Source: Xanthomonas dyei (GTDB taxonomy: Bacteria > Pseudomonadota > Gammaproteobacteria > Xanthomonadales > Xanthomonadaceae). Taken from it: DNA of 64,000 nt. The position numbers were made by a program, and so were the translations under genes. The stretch spans positions 519,701 to 583,700 of the forward strand of contig NZ_MDEE01000001.1 of NCBI RefSeq assembly GCF_002939865.1, in the 5' to 3' direction. Of this stretch, positions 29,201 to 37,254 are shown one piece after another (the stretch's first letter is position 1; each line of letters begins with the position of its first letter). The notes under the pieces were generated by a model. The model worked only from the letters and a program-made list of their open reading frames with translations, had not been told where the DNA came from and did not search any database.

Positions 29201-29432
29201 ATTGCACACCGACACGTCGGCCATGCTGCGACTGGGAACTGCGCACGCGGACCGTGGCGGCCGAGGTGCTGGACGCGCCTCGCCTTACCGGCAAGTCGGC
29301 CAGCGCATGCGGCGCAGGCTCGGAGGACGGCGCCTGCGGTGCGGGTGTGGTCGGCATCGGCGCGTCGACTGACGCTGGTGTCGGCAGCAGCCCAGACGCA
29401 CGCGATGATGCGATGGAATTGTGTGTGGTCAT
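23298..29432 (-). CDS. xopAM: XopAM, AvrE/DspE-superfamily type III effector (2044 aa)
   Basis: A giant effector delivered into plant cells. The Ser/Thr/Pro-rich N-terminus (MTTHNSIASSRASGLL onwards, residues 1-90) is typical of type III secretion signals. Residues about 150-750 show repeated short strands resembling the beta-propeller of AvrE proteins. About 1080-1400 is glycine-rich and barrel-like (TWGGAANLGMGGTYQHG, LEFQGRVGINAEVNSG), matching the membrane/channel part known in DspE and AvrE. About 1780-2010 is a long Gln/Arg/Asp-rich coiled coil. Family members suppress immunity and cause water-soaking. I chose the ATG at 29432; a 67-residue extension to 29633 is Cys/Arg-rich and unlike a secretion signal. 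Ribosome-site support is weak, so the start is less certain than the gene. The promoter is described separately. Confidence 0.88.
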   Translation of the reverse strand: MTTHNSIASSRASGLLPTPASVDAPMPTTPAPQAPSSEPAPHALADLPVRRGASSTSAATVRVRSSQSQHGRRVGVQFDGSAASDRDVARMIDACLARRPAIQSESALGGGGRLLRYVADPKDPRMPRNEAFFTTTPGLLIAGLTVHPDVERRTGTAPTADQIASQLAEPPIGLLTGIWQAADGQCFTYRANQLHRADASQGWAPVPLPASCRAHVDIRMLGRQADGAVYLQAGAHCWRAVSEQISVSVDNPPAGAVLRFDADGRPCMLHDGVLRRCDEDSPGRVVELLRPVQGGPAFESTPALPVDVLPLAHPDGEAALVLDDKGRVYEADMRGSGPIVARRLKLPQGMDRTQGWAVTSMGVATDHSVHLVLEDSAGHRISLQRPAGQARFQPAFMLDRPLVLMRSQGLQLPVDEAIQSPVVLDGHARLGHLEGVLHYSPAPDQPWERLTLADGAPLTGVVSLHTGVRGFVDRRPVFALLAEPPQLVEITLPGRTTWLAANPVPSTPSGGPLAVVPDVVEVRCTSLARFDEAVAQVAMHADRNAVVMTASRKLIKVDAEGNLGMLPALERPLAIAVGLDDVLYALNQSGEGPAQLNRLTKHGQWDVVPITLPQTLPPPGALRSTRTGQLQLQIGARWHALLPAMTGADGIRLPARVAVHPSPDALAVAGTQSGTNAQVNQQQATRIRTPDHDAAISTTLLGTTSTDPLTLRSTTQVLAQSGRAQAATLVQVAVDMAGGAARTMAGWTGVAQPPTAQQQRLAGFRQEAAQAQLLALELFDTLPVLAEVRIAAAPCPRQPVEGLSPDQHAQLVGLRETALAGLLRDLRKIGFREGALAADFSMADGAAIQRASSTASYRAAELWRRARSAVTRVAVQKDDDLLPSFDHCIAALAGGAALHPQALSDTEHALLAELREVSHRLKTVQVALPAQKDQAADAPNALRGACLLAGLVEYNALLGVDDAHALESAVARREQSGLHALAKWGLSSWHELEAFDDVVSTFRQEVTTPGNARQLQLLKSLGLPPGSAPDEMASRMIDVLQDLFNRSTFFSSRVRSAELRGSLGSAQWMHVNPINVGMGGEAIHALGVERIGDSKDGDAGLVAFFVRHAKATASGTAGLRIDLRPGPGTGGHVYHDDSANTVSATWGGAANLGMGGTYQHGVGAAVILSPDTIPEFARLLFDRHASETTDLLRAGVEEGAIGLDLFETNVNASLNANLTVQPLAVRHPYGAKQPVAPGAATATPRSAVSASLPFGVTAQMGVQWSQMELHLDHAWRDIIGLEFQGRVGINAEVNSGINLGGALTSVLGRNFKRLVNAATGAGTLQLAGVRVASSDVQLPTDAVLDDTRTGPLLGTASYKRTLDTHAAQPVTRQGWDMLRARLKAIFPEGSAELGAMEYPATPQERSVVLRNVLERIQGPEALAIEAGAALAGAALAQQRARAAHATDAASASLWTGGTPSERASVVDMLHQLRQQDAAAIQQRARVIPGARVEINMFGRESLDAVVSHAIGHYALGEKLRDVAEMRRKIPGLDEVLRRFKDIPHVNQVRFVFEMRPQAMVAINDALVARQHAQAAAALGVHTSNDGMSWQDVLINAQQSPDLYRLAAIAVHNTDENPVTSRVGLPLLNVAATSVASHQLFEAEIQFRYGLYDRIEGAEVLEAGARALRRPLDRLQQAGVQALGQPQRAQVPPPGPASPRGERPGLQEARDDVFERSVQAGTLPDGPHVRALTRELTRLEEQTQRVDAQRGHCAALLEKVGLTQAKASERIDRLLAALAPTGEGITEVAIAPWSLRQALASLQADRARVTQADDALAQAHQLLRSHMASPSGVDDIAVAQHAFEFLQRVTQSESSLVEAVHELLRRIEEAYDAQEAQLQDVDDRLNDLMSRLKDLQRVSDLERRSVEDAERDADNRRQALQALQMQPSGADASANDTARKVAAVRAVDDAQTTLGRVRQQWTETRDRIGVLVSLAQGLHARLVEEADAVREIGAQTRAAQQTMMRARDLGEEARVAVMATLNGPSGDDGVPRTVAEGDISLVDTQ

Positions 29433-29866
29433 CGAACGATCCAAAATTAGGATGCGCGGCGCGAAATCTGTGCGGTGACGCCTCACATCGAGTGAAGTAC
29501 CAGAGCCGTGCATCACGACCAGGCAGGCCTGTGGATGCTTCACGCTGCACAACGCGTGCGCGAGGCAATCCATTCGGCTCGATCGGCAGCACTCAATCTG
29601 GCGCGGGTAACGCCGAGGCACGCAGTGGCGCACTGATGCACCACCAGCTCATGCCAAACGTGGAATCCTCCAGAGACGCGCGCTTACGCGAGCGTCGGCA
29701 CACCGATGGCGTGCACGCGATGGAACAGGCTCTCGCCACCGAGCGTGACGCTGTTGTCTTGACGCCATTAAGCGCATGTCGCCCTCCCTCCCAGAAGAGA
29801 TGACACCTTGTCAGCATGTCGGGTTGCCGGCGCGTCGGGCATCCAACGTGTCGCCGTCCCGCTAAC

Positions 29867-29927
29867 AAGATAGTGCGCTGAAGATCGCGCGGAACTTCAC
29901 ATGCGAAACGTTGCGCGAGATGGCGAA
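29867..29927 (-). promoter_or_regulatory. HrpX-type promoter of xopAM: perfect PIP box plus -10
   Basis: On the minus strand the plant-inducible promoter box is TTCGC-N15-TTCGC (29903-29927), followed after exactly 30 bases by TATCTT (29867-29872), which fits the YANNNT -10 rule. It lies just beyond the uvrA2 3' end and 435 bp before the chosen xopAM ATG. Rest of the 29433-29979 gap: no convincing gene. Confidence 0.9.
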
Positions 29928-29979
29928 GCGCGACATCGTTTGAATTGCGACCTTATCGGTCAGTTGCGACCTGTGTCGC

Positions 29980-32508
29980 CTAAACGATCAACGCCGCTAG
30001 AAACGCAGCGGTACGGCTATGGGCGTGTTGCGCCACTTGCGCCGGCGTGCCTGCAACCACCACGTTGCCGCCGGCATCGCCCGCGCCCGGCCCCATGTCC
30101 AGCACCCAATCGCTGCTGGCAGCCACGCGCATGTCGTGCTCGACCACGATCACCGTATTGCCGGCGTCCACCAGTCCTTGCAGCTGGGTCATCAAGGTAT
30201 CCACATCGGCCGGATGCAGGCCGGTGGTGGGCTCGTCCAGCACGTAGACGGTGTCGCGCCGCTGGGCGCGTTGCAGTTCGGTGGCCAGCTTGATGCGCTG
30301 CGCTTCGCCACCGGACAACTCGGTGGCCGGCTGGCCCAGACGCAGATACCCCAGCCCCACTTCGCGCAAGACCTGCAGCGGCCGCAGCACGCTGGCGTCG
30401 TCGGCAAAAAATGCCACCGCCTGATCCACCGTCATCGCCAACACCTGCGCGATGGTGTGCCCGCGCAGTTCGATCTCCAGCGTCTTGGCGTTGTAGCGCG
30501 CGCCGTGGCAGGTGGGGCACGGCGCATACACGCTAGGCATGAACAGCAGTTCCACCGACACCGAACCTTCGCCTTCGCAAGTGGCGCAGCGGCCCTTGGC
30601 GACGTTGAAGGAGAATTGCCCGGGGTCGTAGCGACGGCGGCGCGCAGTGGGCGTGGCCGCAAACAACTTGCGCACCGGATCGAACAAGCCGGTGTAGGTG
30701 GCAAGGTTGGACCGCGGCGTGCGACCGATCGGTTTCTGATCCACGCGCACCAGCCGGCGCACGCGATCGAGCCCGCCGACGATCGCACCACCCAACGGCA
30801 CCTGCGTGCCGCGCTCCAAGGGGTCCAGCGCGTCGTCCTCTTCAGACGCTGCATGACCAAGATGCGCGGCCAGCAATTCCACCAGCGCCTGGCTCACCAG
30901 CGACGATTTGCCCGAGCCGGACACACCGGTCACCGTGGTGAACACGCCCAACGGCAGATCCACATCCAGCGCGTGCACGTTGTTGCGGGTGATGCCGCGC
31001 AGCTGCAGCCAACCGGTCGCGGCGCGCGCATGGCTTAGCACCGCCGGTGGCGTGCCGAACAGATAACGCCGCGTGGACGATGCCTCCACCGCGTCCAGAC
31101 CCGCTGGCGGGCCGCTGTAAAGCACCTGCCCGCCATGGACGCCGGCCGCAGGACCCACGTCCACGATCCAGTCGGCATGGCGGATCACATCCACCTCGTG
31201 CTCGACCACGAACACCGAATTACCCGCCGCCTTCAACTGGTCCAGCGCACCCAGCAGCGCCTGCGCGTCGGCCGGGTGCAAGCCCGCCGATGGCTCGTCC
31301 ATCACGTACACCACGCCGAACAACTGCGAGCGGATCTGCGTGGCTAGCCGCAGGCGTTGCAGCTCACCCGGCGACAGCGTAGGCGTGCTGCGCTCCAGGC
31401 TGAGATAGCCCAGGCCCAGCGCCTGCACCACGGCGATCCGCGCACGTAGATCTGCGGCAATCCGTTGCGCGGCGATCACCTGTTCCGGGTGCTGCGCGGC
31501 GCCCTTCTTCTTTGCCTGCGTGCGCACATCGGCATCGGCAGCCGGGCGCAACAGCTCGGCCACCTCATCCAGCGGCCTGCGCGACAGCTCGCCGATATCC
31601 AGCCCGGCAAAGGTCACCGACAACGCCTCGCGTCGCAGCCGCTTGCCATCGCATTGCGGGCACAGCGTACTGACCAGATACTGCGCCACGCGCTTTTTCA
31701 TCTGCGCGCTCTGCGTGCTGGCAAAGGTGTGCAACACATAGCGCCGCGCACTGGTAAAGGTACCCATGTAGCTGGGCTCTTCCTTGCGTTTGAGTGCGCG
31801 CTTGACCTCGGCCAGGCTGTAACCGGCATACACCGGCACCACCGGTTGCTCATCGGTGTACAGAATCCAGTCGCGGGTTTTCTTCGGCAGCGTGTGCCAC
31901 GGCACATCTACATCGTGGCCCAGCGTGGTGAGGATGTCGCGCTGATTCTGCCCATGCCAGGCGCCCGGCCAGGCGGCTACCGCGCGCTCGCGGATGCTCA
32001 GGCTGCGGTCGAGCACTATGGTGGCTTCGGTGGCGTCGTAGATGCGGCCCAGGCCGTGACAGGTGGGACAGGCGCCGGCCGGCGTATTGGGCGAAAATCC
32101 GTCTGCATAGATGATGTCCTGCCCCGGCGGATAACTGCCCGCACGCGAATACAGCATGCGCAGCGAGTTGGAGATGGTGGTGACGCTGCCTACCGAGGAG
32201 CGCGCACTCGGCGCGCCGCGTGCCTGCTGCAGCGCCACCGCTGGCGGTAGCCCGTCGATGGCATCCACCTCCGGCACGCCCACCTGGTCGATCAGGCGAC
32301 GCGCATACGGCGAAATCGAATCCAGATAGCGCCGCTGCGCCTCGGCGAAAATAGTGCCGAACGCCAGCGACGACTTGCCCGAACCAGAGACGCCGGTGAA
32401 CACCACCAACGCATCGCGCGGAATGTCCACGTCCACATTCTTGAGGTTGTGCTCGCGCGCACCGCGCACACGCACCAGGCCGGAGGACGACGAGATTGCG
32501 TTGGACAT
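29980..32508 (-). CDS. uvrA2: UvrA-like ABC ATPase, class II UvrA2 (842 aa)
   Basis: A soluble twin ABC ATPase related to excinuclease subunit A. Both Walker A motifs (GVSGSGKSS near residue 40 and near 540), both signature motifs ([24 protein letters not shown]) and zinc-finger Cys pairs ([18 protein letters not shown] with CPTCHGARY) are intact. At about 842 residues it lacks the UvrB-binding insert of the 940-residue UvrA, as class II paralogues do. Known relatives protect against intercalating drugs or work with damaged DNA; the true role here is unknown. The ATG at 32508 is preferred to a GTG two codons upstream. Confidence 0.92.
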   Translation of the reverse strand: MSNAISSSSGLVRVRGAREHNLKNVDVDIPRDALVVFTGVSGSGKSSLAFGTIFAEAQRRYLDSISPYARRLIDQVGVPEVDAIDGLPPAVALQQARGAPSARSSVGSVTTISNSLRMLYSRAGSYPPGQDIIYADGFSPNTPAGACPTCHGLGRIYDATEATIVLDRSLSIRERAVAAWPGAWHGQNQRDILTTLGHDVDVPWHTLPKKTRDWILYTDEQPVVPVYAGYSLAEVKRALKRKEEPSYMGTFTSARRYVLHTFASTQSAQMKKRVAQYLVSTLCPQCDGKRLRREALSVTFAGLDIGELSRRPLDEVAELLRPAADADVRTQAKKKGAAQHPEQVIAAQRIAADLRARIAVVQALGLGYLSLERSTPTLSPGELQRLRLATQIRSQLFGVVYVMDEPSAGLHPADAQALLGALDQLKAAGNSVFVVEHEVDVIRHADWIVDVGPAAGVHGGQVLYSGPPAGLDAVEASSTRRYLFGTPPAVLSHARAATGWLQLRGITRNNVHALDVDLPLGVFTTVTGVSGSGKSSLVSQALVELLAAHLGHAASEEDDALDPLERGTQVPLGGAIVGGLDRVRRLVRVDQKPIGRTPRSNLATYTGLFDPVRKLFAATPTARRRRYDPGQFSFNVAKGRCATCEGEGSVSVELLFMPSVYAPCPTCHGARYNAKTLEIELRGHTIAQVLAMTVDQAVAFFADDASVLRPLQVLREVGLGYLRLGQPATELSGGEAQRIKLATELQRAQRRDTVYVLDEPTTGLHPADVDTLMTQLQGLVDAGNTVIVVEHDMRVAASSDWVLDMGPGAGDAGGNVVVAGTPAQVAQHAHSRTAAFLAALIV

Positions 32509-32848
32509 GACCACCAGACCGACTTTCGGGAGCGCACTAGCCTAGCGCGGCGCGCATGCAGCCGATGTCGTCGTGGCATCGCTCGGTGCAGCCGAGTGCT
32601 TGGGGTCAACAGCCTAGGTCGGTCGAAGGCGCGGTGCCCTCACCGCTCGCGGGACACGCCGTGAATCCGTCCGTGGAGGCTCGGTGGCGGCATGCATGCC
32701 GCCACACGGTCCCGCAAGCGGCGAGGACACCGCACCAGAGAGTTGGTCGGTCACTAGATGAAAAGCGGGCCATTTCGCGACCTGCGTTGGCTTGCTGGTA
32801 CGAGTCGCACAGATGCATTTGAGCCAGCGAGTTAAGAGCGGCTAGCAA

Positions 32849-32985
32849 CACGTAGCGAGCAGTCGTCAAGTGGGTGCGGACGGCGCGCAGGAACCGGAGT
32901 GTACGAGTGGTCCATGCCGATTCCGAGCACCGGCCGCGCCCGCCTGGCGGTGAACACAGTCGTTTTGGTAGCTGCTCTAAAAGCA
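32849..32985 (+). repeat. Dispersed intergenic repeat, copy B
   Basis: Same blocks in the same order as copy A: GTAGCGAGCAGTCGTCAAGTG, GAACCGGAGTGTACGAGTGG, CCGGCCGCGCCCGCCTGGCGG and CACAGTCGTTTTGGTAGCTG. It has point differences from copy A, so the copies are not recent. Confidence 0.8.
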
Positions 32986-33037
32986 CACCATGCATCTTGC
33001 GACTCTGCGCACCGACCATCTCCGGTGGTCCTTGCCA

Positions 33038-33123
33038 GCCCACCGTCGCGGGACCTTACGCGGCATGGATGCCGCGTAAGAGCTTACAAGGACGTACTTG
33101 CAGCGTGTCCCGCGATGGTGGGC
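33038..33123. repeat. Two-tier stem-loop intergenic element
   Basis: Outer arms GCCCACCGTCGCGGGAC (33038-33054) and GTCCCGCGATGGTGGGC (33107-33123) pair over 17 bases with one mismatch. Inside them CTTACGCGGCAT (33055-33066) and ATGCCGCGTAAG (33069-33080) form a perfect 12-bp stem. The pattern resembles a recurrent Xanthomonas intergenic palindrome remembered from other genomes. Confidence 0.75.
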
Positions 33124-33227
33124 GGACAAGGGCCCTGCAGCCAAGCCGCAACTCAGCCGCTCTGCAGCGCTACAACCGACGTATCCACACCGTAAATCGC
33201 ACCTGGCAACCCGGTCGTGGATCGATG

Positions 33228-33297
33228 GGAACCACACCCCGGCCGCGCGCACCTGGCGGTGAGCGCAGTCGTGTTGCCGGCTGCTCTGCAACGCGCT
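33228..33297 (+). repeat. Dispersed intergenic repeat, partial copy C
   Basis: Only the right half of the unit is present (CCGGCCGCGCGCACCTGGCG, GAGCGCAGTCGTGTTG, GGCTGCTC). It abuts the 3' end of the HD hydrolase gene, as copy A abuts the 3' end of its neighbour. Confidence 0.7.
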
Positions 33298-33935
33298 CAT
33301 CCCAGCGCGTGCGCCGGCACCGACCGCTCGGCGGTATCGGCAAGTGCCTGCATGCGCATGACAACGCCACTAAACAGCCGCGCGGTGGCGGCATCGCGCG
33401 TGCGAAAGATGGCTTCCAGCTCACCGTAGTACCACAGCGTGCCCTCGCGCCCGGCAGTGAACACGTCGAAGATGTCCTGGCCCACCGCCGGGTTTTCCAG
33501 GTCCTGCACGATGGTGCGCGCGTTATAGAGCTTGTCGCAACCGGACACCAGCAGTGCGCGCTTCGGCGTGTTGCGCAGATGCTCCAGGTAGGCCTGCTTG
33601 CGCTCGCGCCAATCTTGCTTGCGCGCACGCGCACTGGTATCGCCCTCGGCCTTGTCTTCGGCAGTGGCATCGGTGCAGGCCATCACGATGTCGGCCACGG
33701 TGTCGCCGAACTGCGCGCGGATCGAGGCCTCGTGCCCGCCGCCGCAGTCTTCCACCACATCGTGCAGCAAGCCGGCAATAGCCTGCTCTTCATCGCCGCC
33801 GCATTCCAGCACTAGCGTGGACACGCCAAGTAAATGGCTCAGGTACGGAATCTGCGTGCCCTTGCGCACCTGCCCGGCATGGGCGATGCGCGCGTAGTCC
33901 ACGGCCTGGGCGTAACGTTCGGTGAGAGCGGTCAT
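33297..33935 (-). CDS. HD-domain metal-dependent phosphohydrolase (212 aa)
   Basis: A small stand-alone HD hydrolase resembling the hydrolase half of RelA/SpoT and (p)ppGpp hydrolases. The N-terminus YAQAVDYARIAHAGQVRKGT with PYLSHLLGVS supplies the first His residues, AGLLHDVVED carries the HD pair, and SGCDKLYNARTI supplies the distal Asp. No synthetase or regulatory domain is present. I chose MTALTERY at 33935, since the 29-residue extension is not conserved-looking. Substrate (ppGpp or another nucleotide) is not shown by sequence. Confidence 0.85.
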   Translation of the reverse strand: MTALTERYAQAVDYARIAHAGQVRKGTQIPYLSHLLGVSTLVLECGGDEEQAIAGLLHDVVEDCGGGHEASIRAQFGDTVADIVMACTDATAEDKAEGDTSARARKQDWRERKQAYLEHLRNTPKRALLVSGCDKLYNARTIVQDLENPAVGQDIFDVFTAGREGTLWYYGELEAIFRTRDAATARLFSGVVMRMQALADTAERSVPAHALG

Positions 33936-34084
33936 GGGGCGTCCGATGCGAGCGATGGCACAGTATCGCCGAGCCGAACCACACGCGGGGTGAGGATGCT
34001 GCGCTGCGCAATTTGGGCTCAATGACGCGCCATTGCGGCCGATAAGATTAAGCTCGATCCACGCCGCACGATTGTGTCTACGTC

Positions 34085-34831
34085 ATGACCCAACTTCCTG
34101 TTTGCAACGCCTGCCGCGACGGCCAAGACTTTCCCACCGCCATCACCATGGCCTTCCAGCCGATCGTGGACGTCTCCACGCGCAGCATCTATGCCGGCGA
34201 GGCCTTGGTGCGCGGCATCAACGGCGAGTCGGCTGGCAGCATCCTGGCCGCGGTGGATGAGCGCAACCGGTATGCCTTCGACCAGGCCTGCCGCATCAAG
34301 GCGATCGAATGCGCCGCGCAGATCGCGCTACCGGCGCTGCTGTCGATCAACTTCATGCCCAATGCGGTCTACAACCCCGAGCACTGCCTGCGCGCCACGC
34401 TCTCGGCCACTGAGCAACACGGCTGGCCGCTGGACGCGATCATCTTCGAGGTCAGCGAGCAGGAACACCTCACCGACCCCGCACATCTGCTGGACATCCT
34501 GCGCACCTATCAGGCACGCGGCATGAAGACCGCCATCGACGACTTCGGTGCCGGCTATGCCGGGCTCGGCCTGCTGGCCGACTTCCAGCCGGATCTGCTC
34601 AAGCTGGACATCGCCCTGATCCGCGGCATCGACACCGACCGCAGCCGCCAGGCCATCGTGCGCCACGTCACCCGCATGTGCGAAGACCTCGGCATCGCCG
34701 TGATCGCCGAAGGCATCGAACAACCCGACGAATACCGCACCCTGCGCGACATGGGCATCCACCTGCAGCAAGGCTACCTGTTCGCCAGACCGCAGATCGG
34801 CCTGCTACCGCAGGTGCAGTGGCCGGAGTGA
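34085..34831 (+). CDS. EAL-domain cyclic-di-GMP phosphodiesterase (248 aa)
   Basis: A stand-alone EAL protein that probably hydrolyses cyclic di-GMP. Catalytic signature residues are present: EAL at 39-41 (GEALVRG), Asn in LLSINFMP, Glu in IIFEVSE, the Asp pair in IDDFGAGYAGLGLL, Lys in LLKLDIAL, Glu in AEGIEQ, and Gln in QQGYLFARP. Loop 6 reads DFGAGYAG, slightly different from the usual DFGTGYSS, but the metal-binding residues are kept. No sensory or GGDEF domain is fused; the short N-terminus contains CNAC, a possible metal or redox pair. Confidence 0.9.
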   Translation: MTQLPVCNACRDGQDFPTAITMAFQPIVDVSTRSIYAGEALVRGINGESAGSILAAVDERNRYAFDQACRIKAIECAAQIALPALLSINFMPNAVYNPEHCLRATLSATEQHGWPLDAIIFEVSEQEHLTDPAHLLDILRTYQARGMKTAIDDFGAGYAGLGLLADFQPDLLKLDIALIRGIDTDRSRQAIVRHVTRMCEDLGIAVIAEGIEQPDEYRTLRDMGIHLQQGYLFARPQIGLLPQVQWPE

Positions 34832-35027
34832 GTGCGTGCAGGCGTGCGCATGAGTGAAACGAAACAGAACGCTCATCACCCCGCCTCATCAACGATCAGC
34901 CACACACCACCCAAACACATAAGACGTCAGCAGCACAAAAACCGCTCCAACGATTCCCCACTCCCGATTCCCGATTCCCAGCGGCGCGCCAGCCAACCAT
35001 CAGCACCCCACCAACCCAACGCGCCGC

Positions 35028-35333
35028 TCACACATACCGCGGAATCGGTCCCAGCTGCGGCGTCTGATCCGGCAACTCCACTTCCACCTTGTCCACATAG
35101 CACCAGCCCCAGCCTTCGGGCGGGTCGTAGCCTTCGATGATGGGGTGGCCGGTGGTGTGGTAATGCGCGGTGGCATGGCGATGCGGGGAATCGTCGCAAC
35201 AGCCCACGTGGCCGCAGATGCGGCACAGGCGCAGATGCACCCAGGGGCTGCCGATGGCAAGACAGTCTTCGCAGCCACGCGCACTGGGCGTGACGTCTTC
35301 GATCTGCGCGGTGTGGGTGCAGTGGTGGCTCAT
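35028..35333 (-). CDS. UBP-type zinc-finger protein (101 aa)
   Basis: A small protein made almost entirely of a ubiquitin-hydrolase-type zinc finger. The Cys/His ligands can be followed through HHCTH, GCEDCL, LRLCRICGHVGCCDDS, HRHATAHYHTTGHPII and WGWCYVD. Bacterial members bind no ubiquitin in a known pathway, and their role is unresolved. The ATG overlaps the stop of the oxidoreductase gene upstream (ATGA), so the two are co-translated. This pairing with a cyclic-nucleotide-domain oxidoreductase hints at a common redox function. Confidence 0.88.
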   Translation of the reverse strand: MSHHCTHTAQIEDVTPSARGCEDCLAIGSPWVHLRLCRICGHVGCCDDSPHRHATAHYHTTGHPIIEGYDPPEGWGWCYVDKVEVELPDQTPQLGPIPRYV

Positions 35334-37039
35334 GCGGTGGTCGACTCCTGATTGGCGCTGGCAAGTTCGGAGGCCGGCACCGGGTTGGCCTGATGGGCGA
35401 GGTATTGATGGATCTGCGCAACCACGGCGGCACCCTCGCCCACGGCGGCCGCCACGCGCTTGACCGAGCCGGCACGCACATCGCCGATGGCGAACACGCC
35501 GGGGCGATTGGTTTCCAGCGGCAGACACGCCGGCACGCCATCGCCGCGCGCGGTGCCGGTAATGACGAAGCCGCGCGCATCGGTGTCCACGCATTGCTGC
35601 ACCCAGGCGGTATTGGGATCGGCGCCGACAAACAAAAATAGGTGCCGCAACTCCACCCGCGTGGTTGTACCGTCGCCGCGCGTCCGCAGCACGGCGGCCT
35701 GCAGGCCGCGATCGTGGTCGCCTTCCAGCGCGGTCACTTCGGTGCCGGTATGCAGCTGCACGTTGGGCAACGCGGCAATGCGCTCGATCAGGTATTGCGA
35801 CATCGAGGCTTCCAGCCCGGTGCCGCGAATGATCAGGTACAGTTCCTTGACGCGCGGCGCCAGAAACGCCACCGCCTGCCCTGCAGAATTGCCGCCGCCC
35901 ACCAGCGCCACCACGCCGCCCTCGCACAGGCGCGCTTCCACCGGCGAGGCCCAGTACGACACGCCGTGGCCTTCGAAGCGGTCCAGCCCTTCGATCTGCG
36001 GGCGTCGATAGCGCGCGCCAGAGGCGATCACCACGGTGCTGGCCAGCAGCTGCTTGCCATCGGCCAGATCCAGACGCAGCGCGCCATCGTCGCGGCTGCA
36101 CTCCAGCGTTGCCGCCTCGATCGGGATGGCCAGCTCCGCACCGAATTTCAGTGCCTGGTTGTAGGCGCGGCCGGCCAGCGCCTGCCCCGAAATCCCGGTC
36201 GGAAAGCCCAGATAATTTTCGATGCGTGCCGATGCGCCGGCCTGCCCGCCGATGGCGCGCTGGTCCATCACCAGCACCGACAAACCTTCGGACGCGGCGT
36301 AGACCGCCGTCGCCAGACCCGCAGGGCCGGCGCCCACAATCGCCACGTCGTAGCGCTTGTCCGGGTCGATGTCCGGCGTCATGCCCAGGCAATGCGCGGC
36401 TTCGGCATCGCTGGGCTGGCGCAGCACGCGGCCGCTGGGGCACACCATCACCGGCAGATCGTGCTCCTGGATGCCCAGCCGCTCGACCAGTGCGCGGCCC
36501 TCGGCATCGGACACATCCATCACCGTGTTGGGATAGCCATTACGGGTCAAGAACCCCTGCAACCGGGTCAGGTGCGGGTCGTCCGGCGCGCCGATCAAGA
36601 CCGACCCCGACGCATCGCCTTCGATCAGGCCGACGCGGCGCAGGATCAACGCACGCATCACCACTTCGCCCACTTCGGCCGAGCTGATCATCAGCGCGCG
36701 CAGATGCGCGGTGTCGAAGGGCAGCGCCAGGCAGCCGTCGGTCCCGGCACGTCCGGCCGCCAGCGACGCGCGCCCGGCCAGCTGACTCACCTCACCGGTG
36801 AACTGGCCGGGCGTGTGCCGGGTGATCGGCTTTTCGTTGCCCAGCCCGTCGCGGCGCACCACCTCAATGGCGCCTTCCAGCACCACCCACACCGGTGCAT
36901 GCGCATCGCCGACTTCGAACACGATCTCGCCGGCGTCGAACCGCTGCGCCGGCCCGCTGGCGAAGCGCCGCGTGATCGCCAACTGGCCCACGTCCAGCTC
37001 GGGAAACATCTGATGGTGACGGGTAGCGTCCACAGGCAT
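35330..37039 (-). CDS. Thioredoxin-reductase-like flavoprotein with N-terminal cyclic-nucleotide domain (569 aa)
   Basis: Three modules. A CRP-like cyclic-nucleotide-binding domain at about residues 10-125 (RFDAGEIVFEVGDAHAPVWVVLEGAIEVV). A thioredoxin/glutaredoxin-like domain at about 145-215 (VLIGAPDDPHLTRLQGFLTRNGYP). A thioredoxin-reductase FAD/NAD module from about 230 (YDVAIVGAGPAGLATAVYAA, LVGGGNSAGQAVAFL, GVFAIGDVR). The redox CxxC expected after the first FAD motif is missing; the region reads ENYLGFPTGISGQ. Electron transfer must therefore differ from normal thioredoxin reductase. The start at 37039 was chosen over 37105. Translation is coupled to the zinc-finger gene. Confidence 0.88.
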   Translation of the reverse strand: MPVDATRHHQMFPELDVGQLAITRRFASGPAQRFDAGEIVFEVGDAHAPVWVVLEGAIEVVRRDGLGNEKPITRHTPGQFTGEVSQLAGRASLAAGRAGTDGCLALPFDTAHLRALMISSAEVGEVVMRALILRRVGLIEGDASGSVLIGAPDDPHLTRLQGFLTRNGYPNTVMDVSDAEGRALVERLGIQEHDLPVMVCPSGRVLRQPSDAEAAHCLGMTPDIDPDKRYDVAIVGAGPAGLATAVYAASEGLSVLVMDQRAIGGQAGASARIENYLGFPTGISGQALAGRAYNQALKFGAELAIPIEAATLECSRDDGALRLDLADGKQLLASTVVIASGARYRRPQIEGLDRFEGHGVSYWASPVEARLCEGGVVALVGGGNSAGQAVAFLAPRVKELYLIIRGTGLEASMSQYLIERIAALPNVQLHTGTEVTALEGDHDRGLQAAVLRTRGDGTTTRVELRHLFLFVGADPNTAWVQQCVDTDARGFVITGTARGDGVPACLPLETNRPGVFAIGDVRAGSVKRVAAAVGEGAAVVAQIHQYLAHQANPVPASELASANQESTTA

Positions 37040-37254
37040 GGATCGGCAGCATTTGAGGGGGGAGTGCATGCAAGCATGGCCAGTGGTGACGGCAATGGCA
37101 ATCACCCGAAATAGGCAATGTCAGGCATGACAGACAAGACAGAGTGGCAAGCGCGCGCGAGCGCGGGCAGCTGCGAGAAATACGCGTGTTTGCCGTCCTG
37201 CACCCGCCAGCACTCAGCCGAGCGCCACCGGGCGTACAACCGCACGCGCACGCA

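Larger units (their letters stand above)
32509..33296. other. Large repeat-bearing intergenic region
   Basis: This 788-bp gap between uvrA2 and the HD hydrolase gene has no convincing gene. It is built from a full and a partial copy of the dispersed repeat, with a large stem-loop element between them, each listed separately. Confidence 0.6.

Noticed and set aside
29433..29500. PIP box close to the xopAM start (TTCGC at 29461-29465)
   Set aside because: No second TTCGC at 15-base spacing; the true box is at 29903-29927.
29593..29868. 91-residue minus-strand frame between the xopAM promoter and start, considered as an effector chaperone
   Set aside because: It is Cys/Arg-rich and basic, unlike the small acidic chaperones, and has no good ribosome site.
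35028..36443. 471-residue minus-strand frame ending in the zinc-finger sequence
   Set aside because: Only its last 101 residues are real (zinc-finger protein). The rest lies out of frame in the flavoprotein gene.
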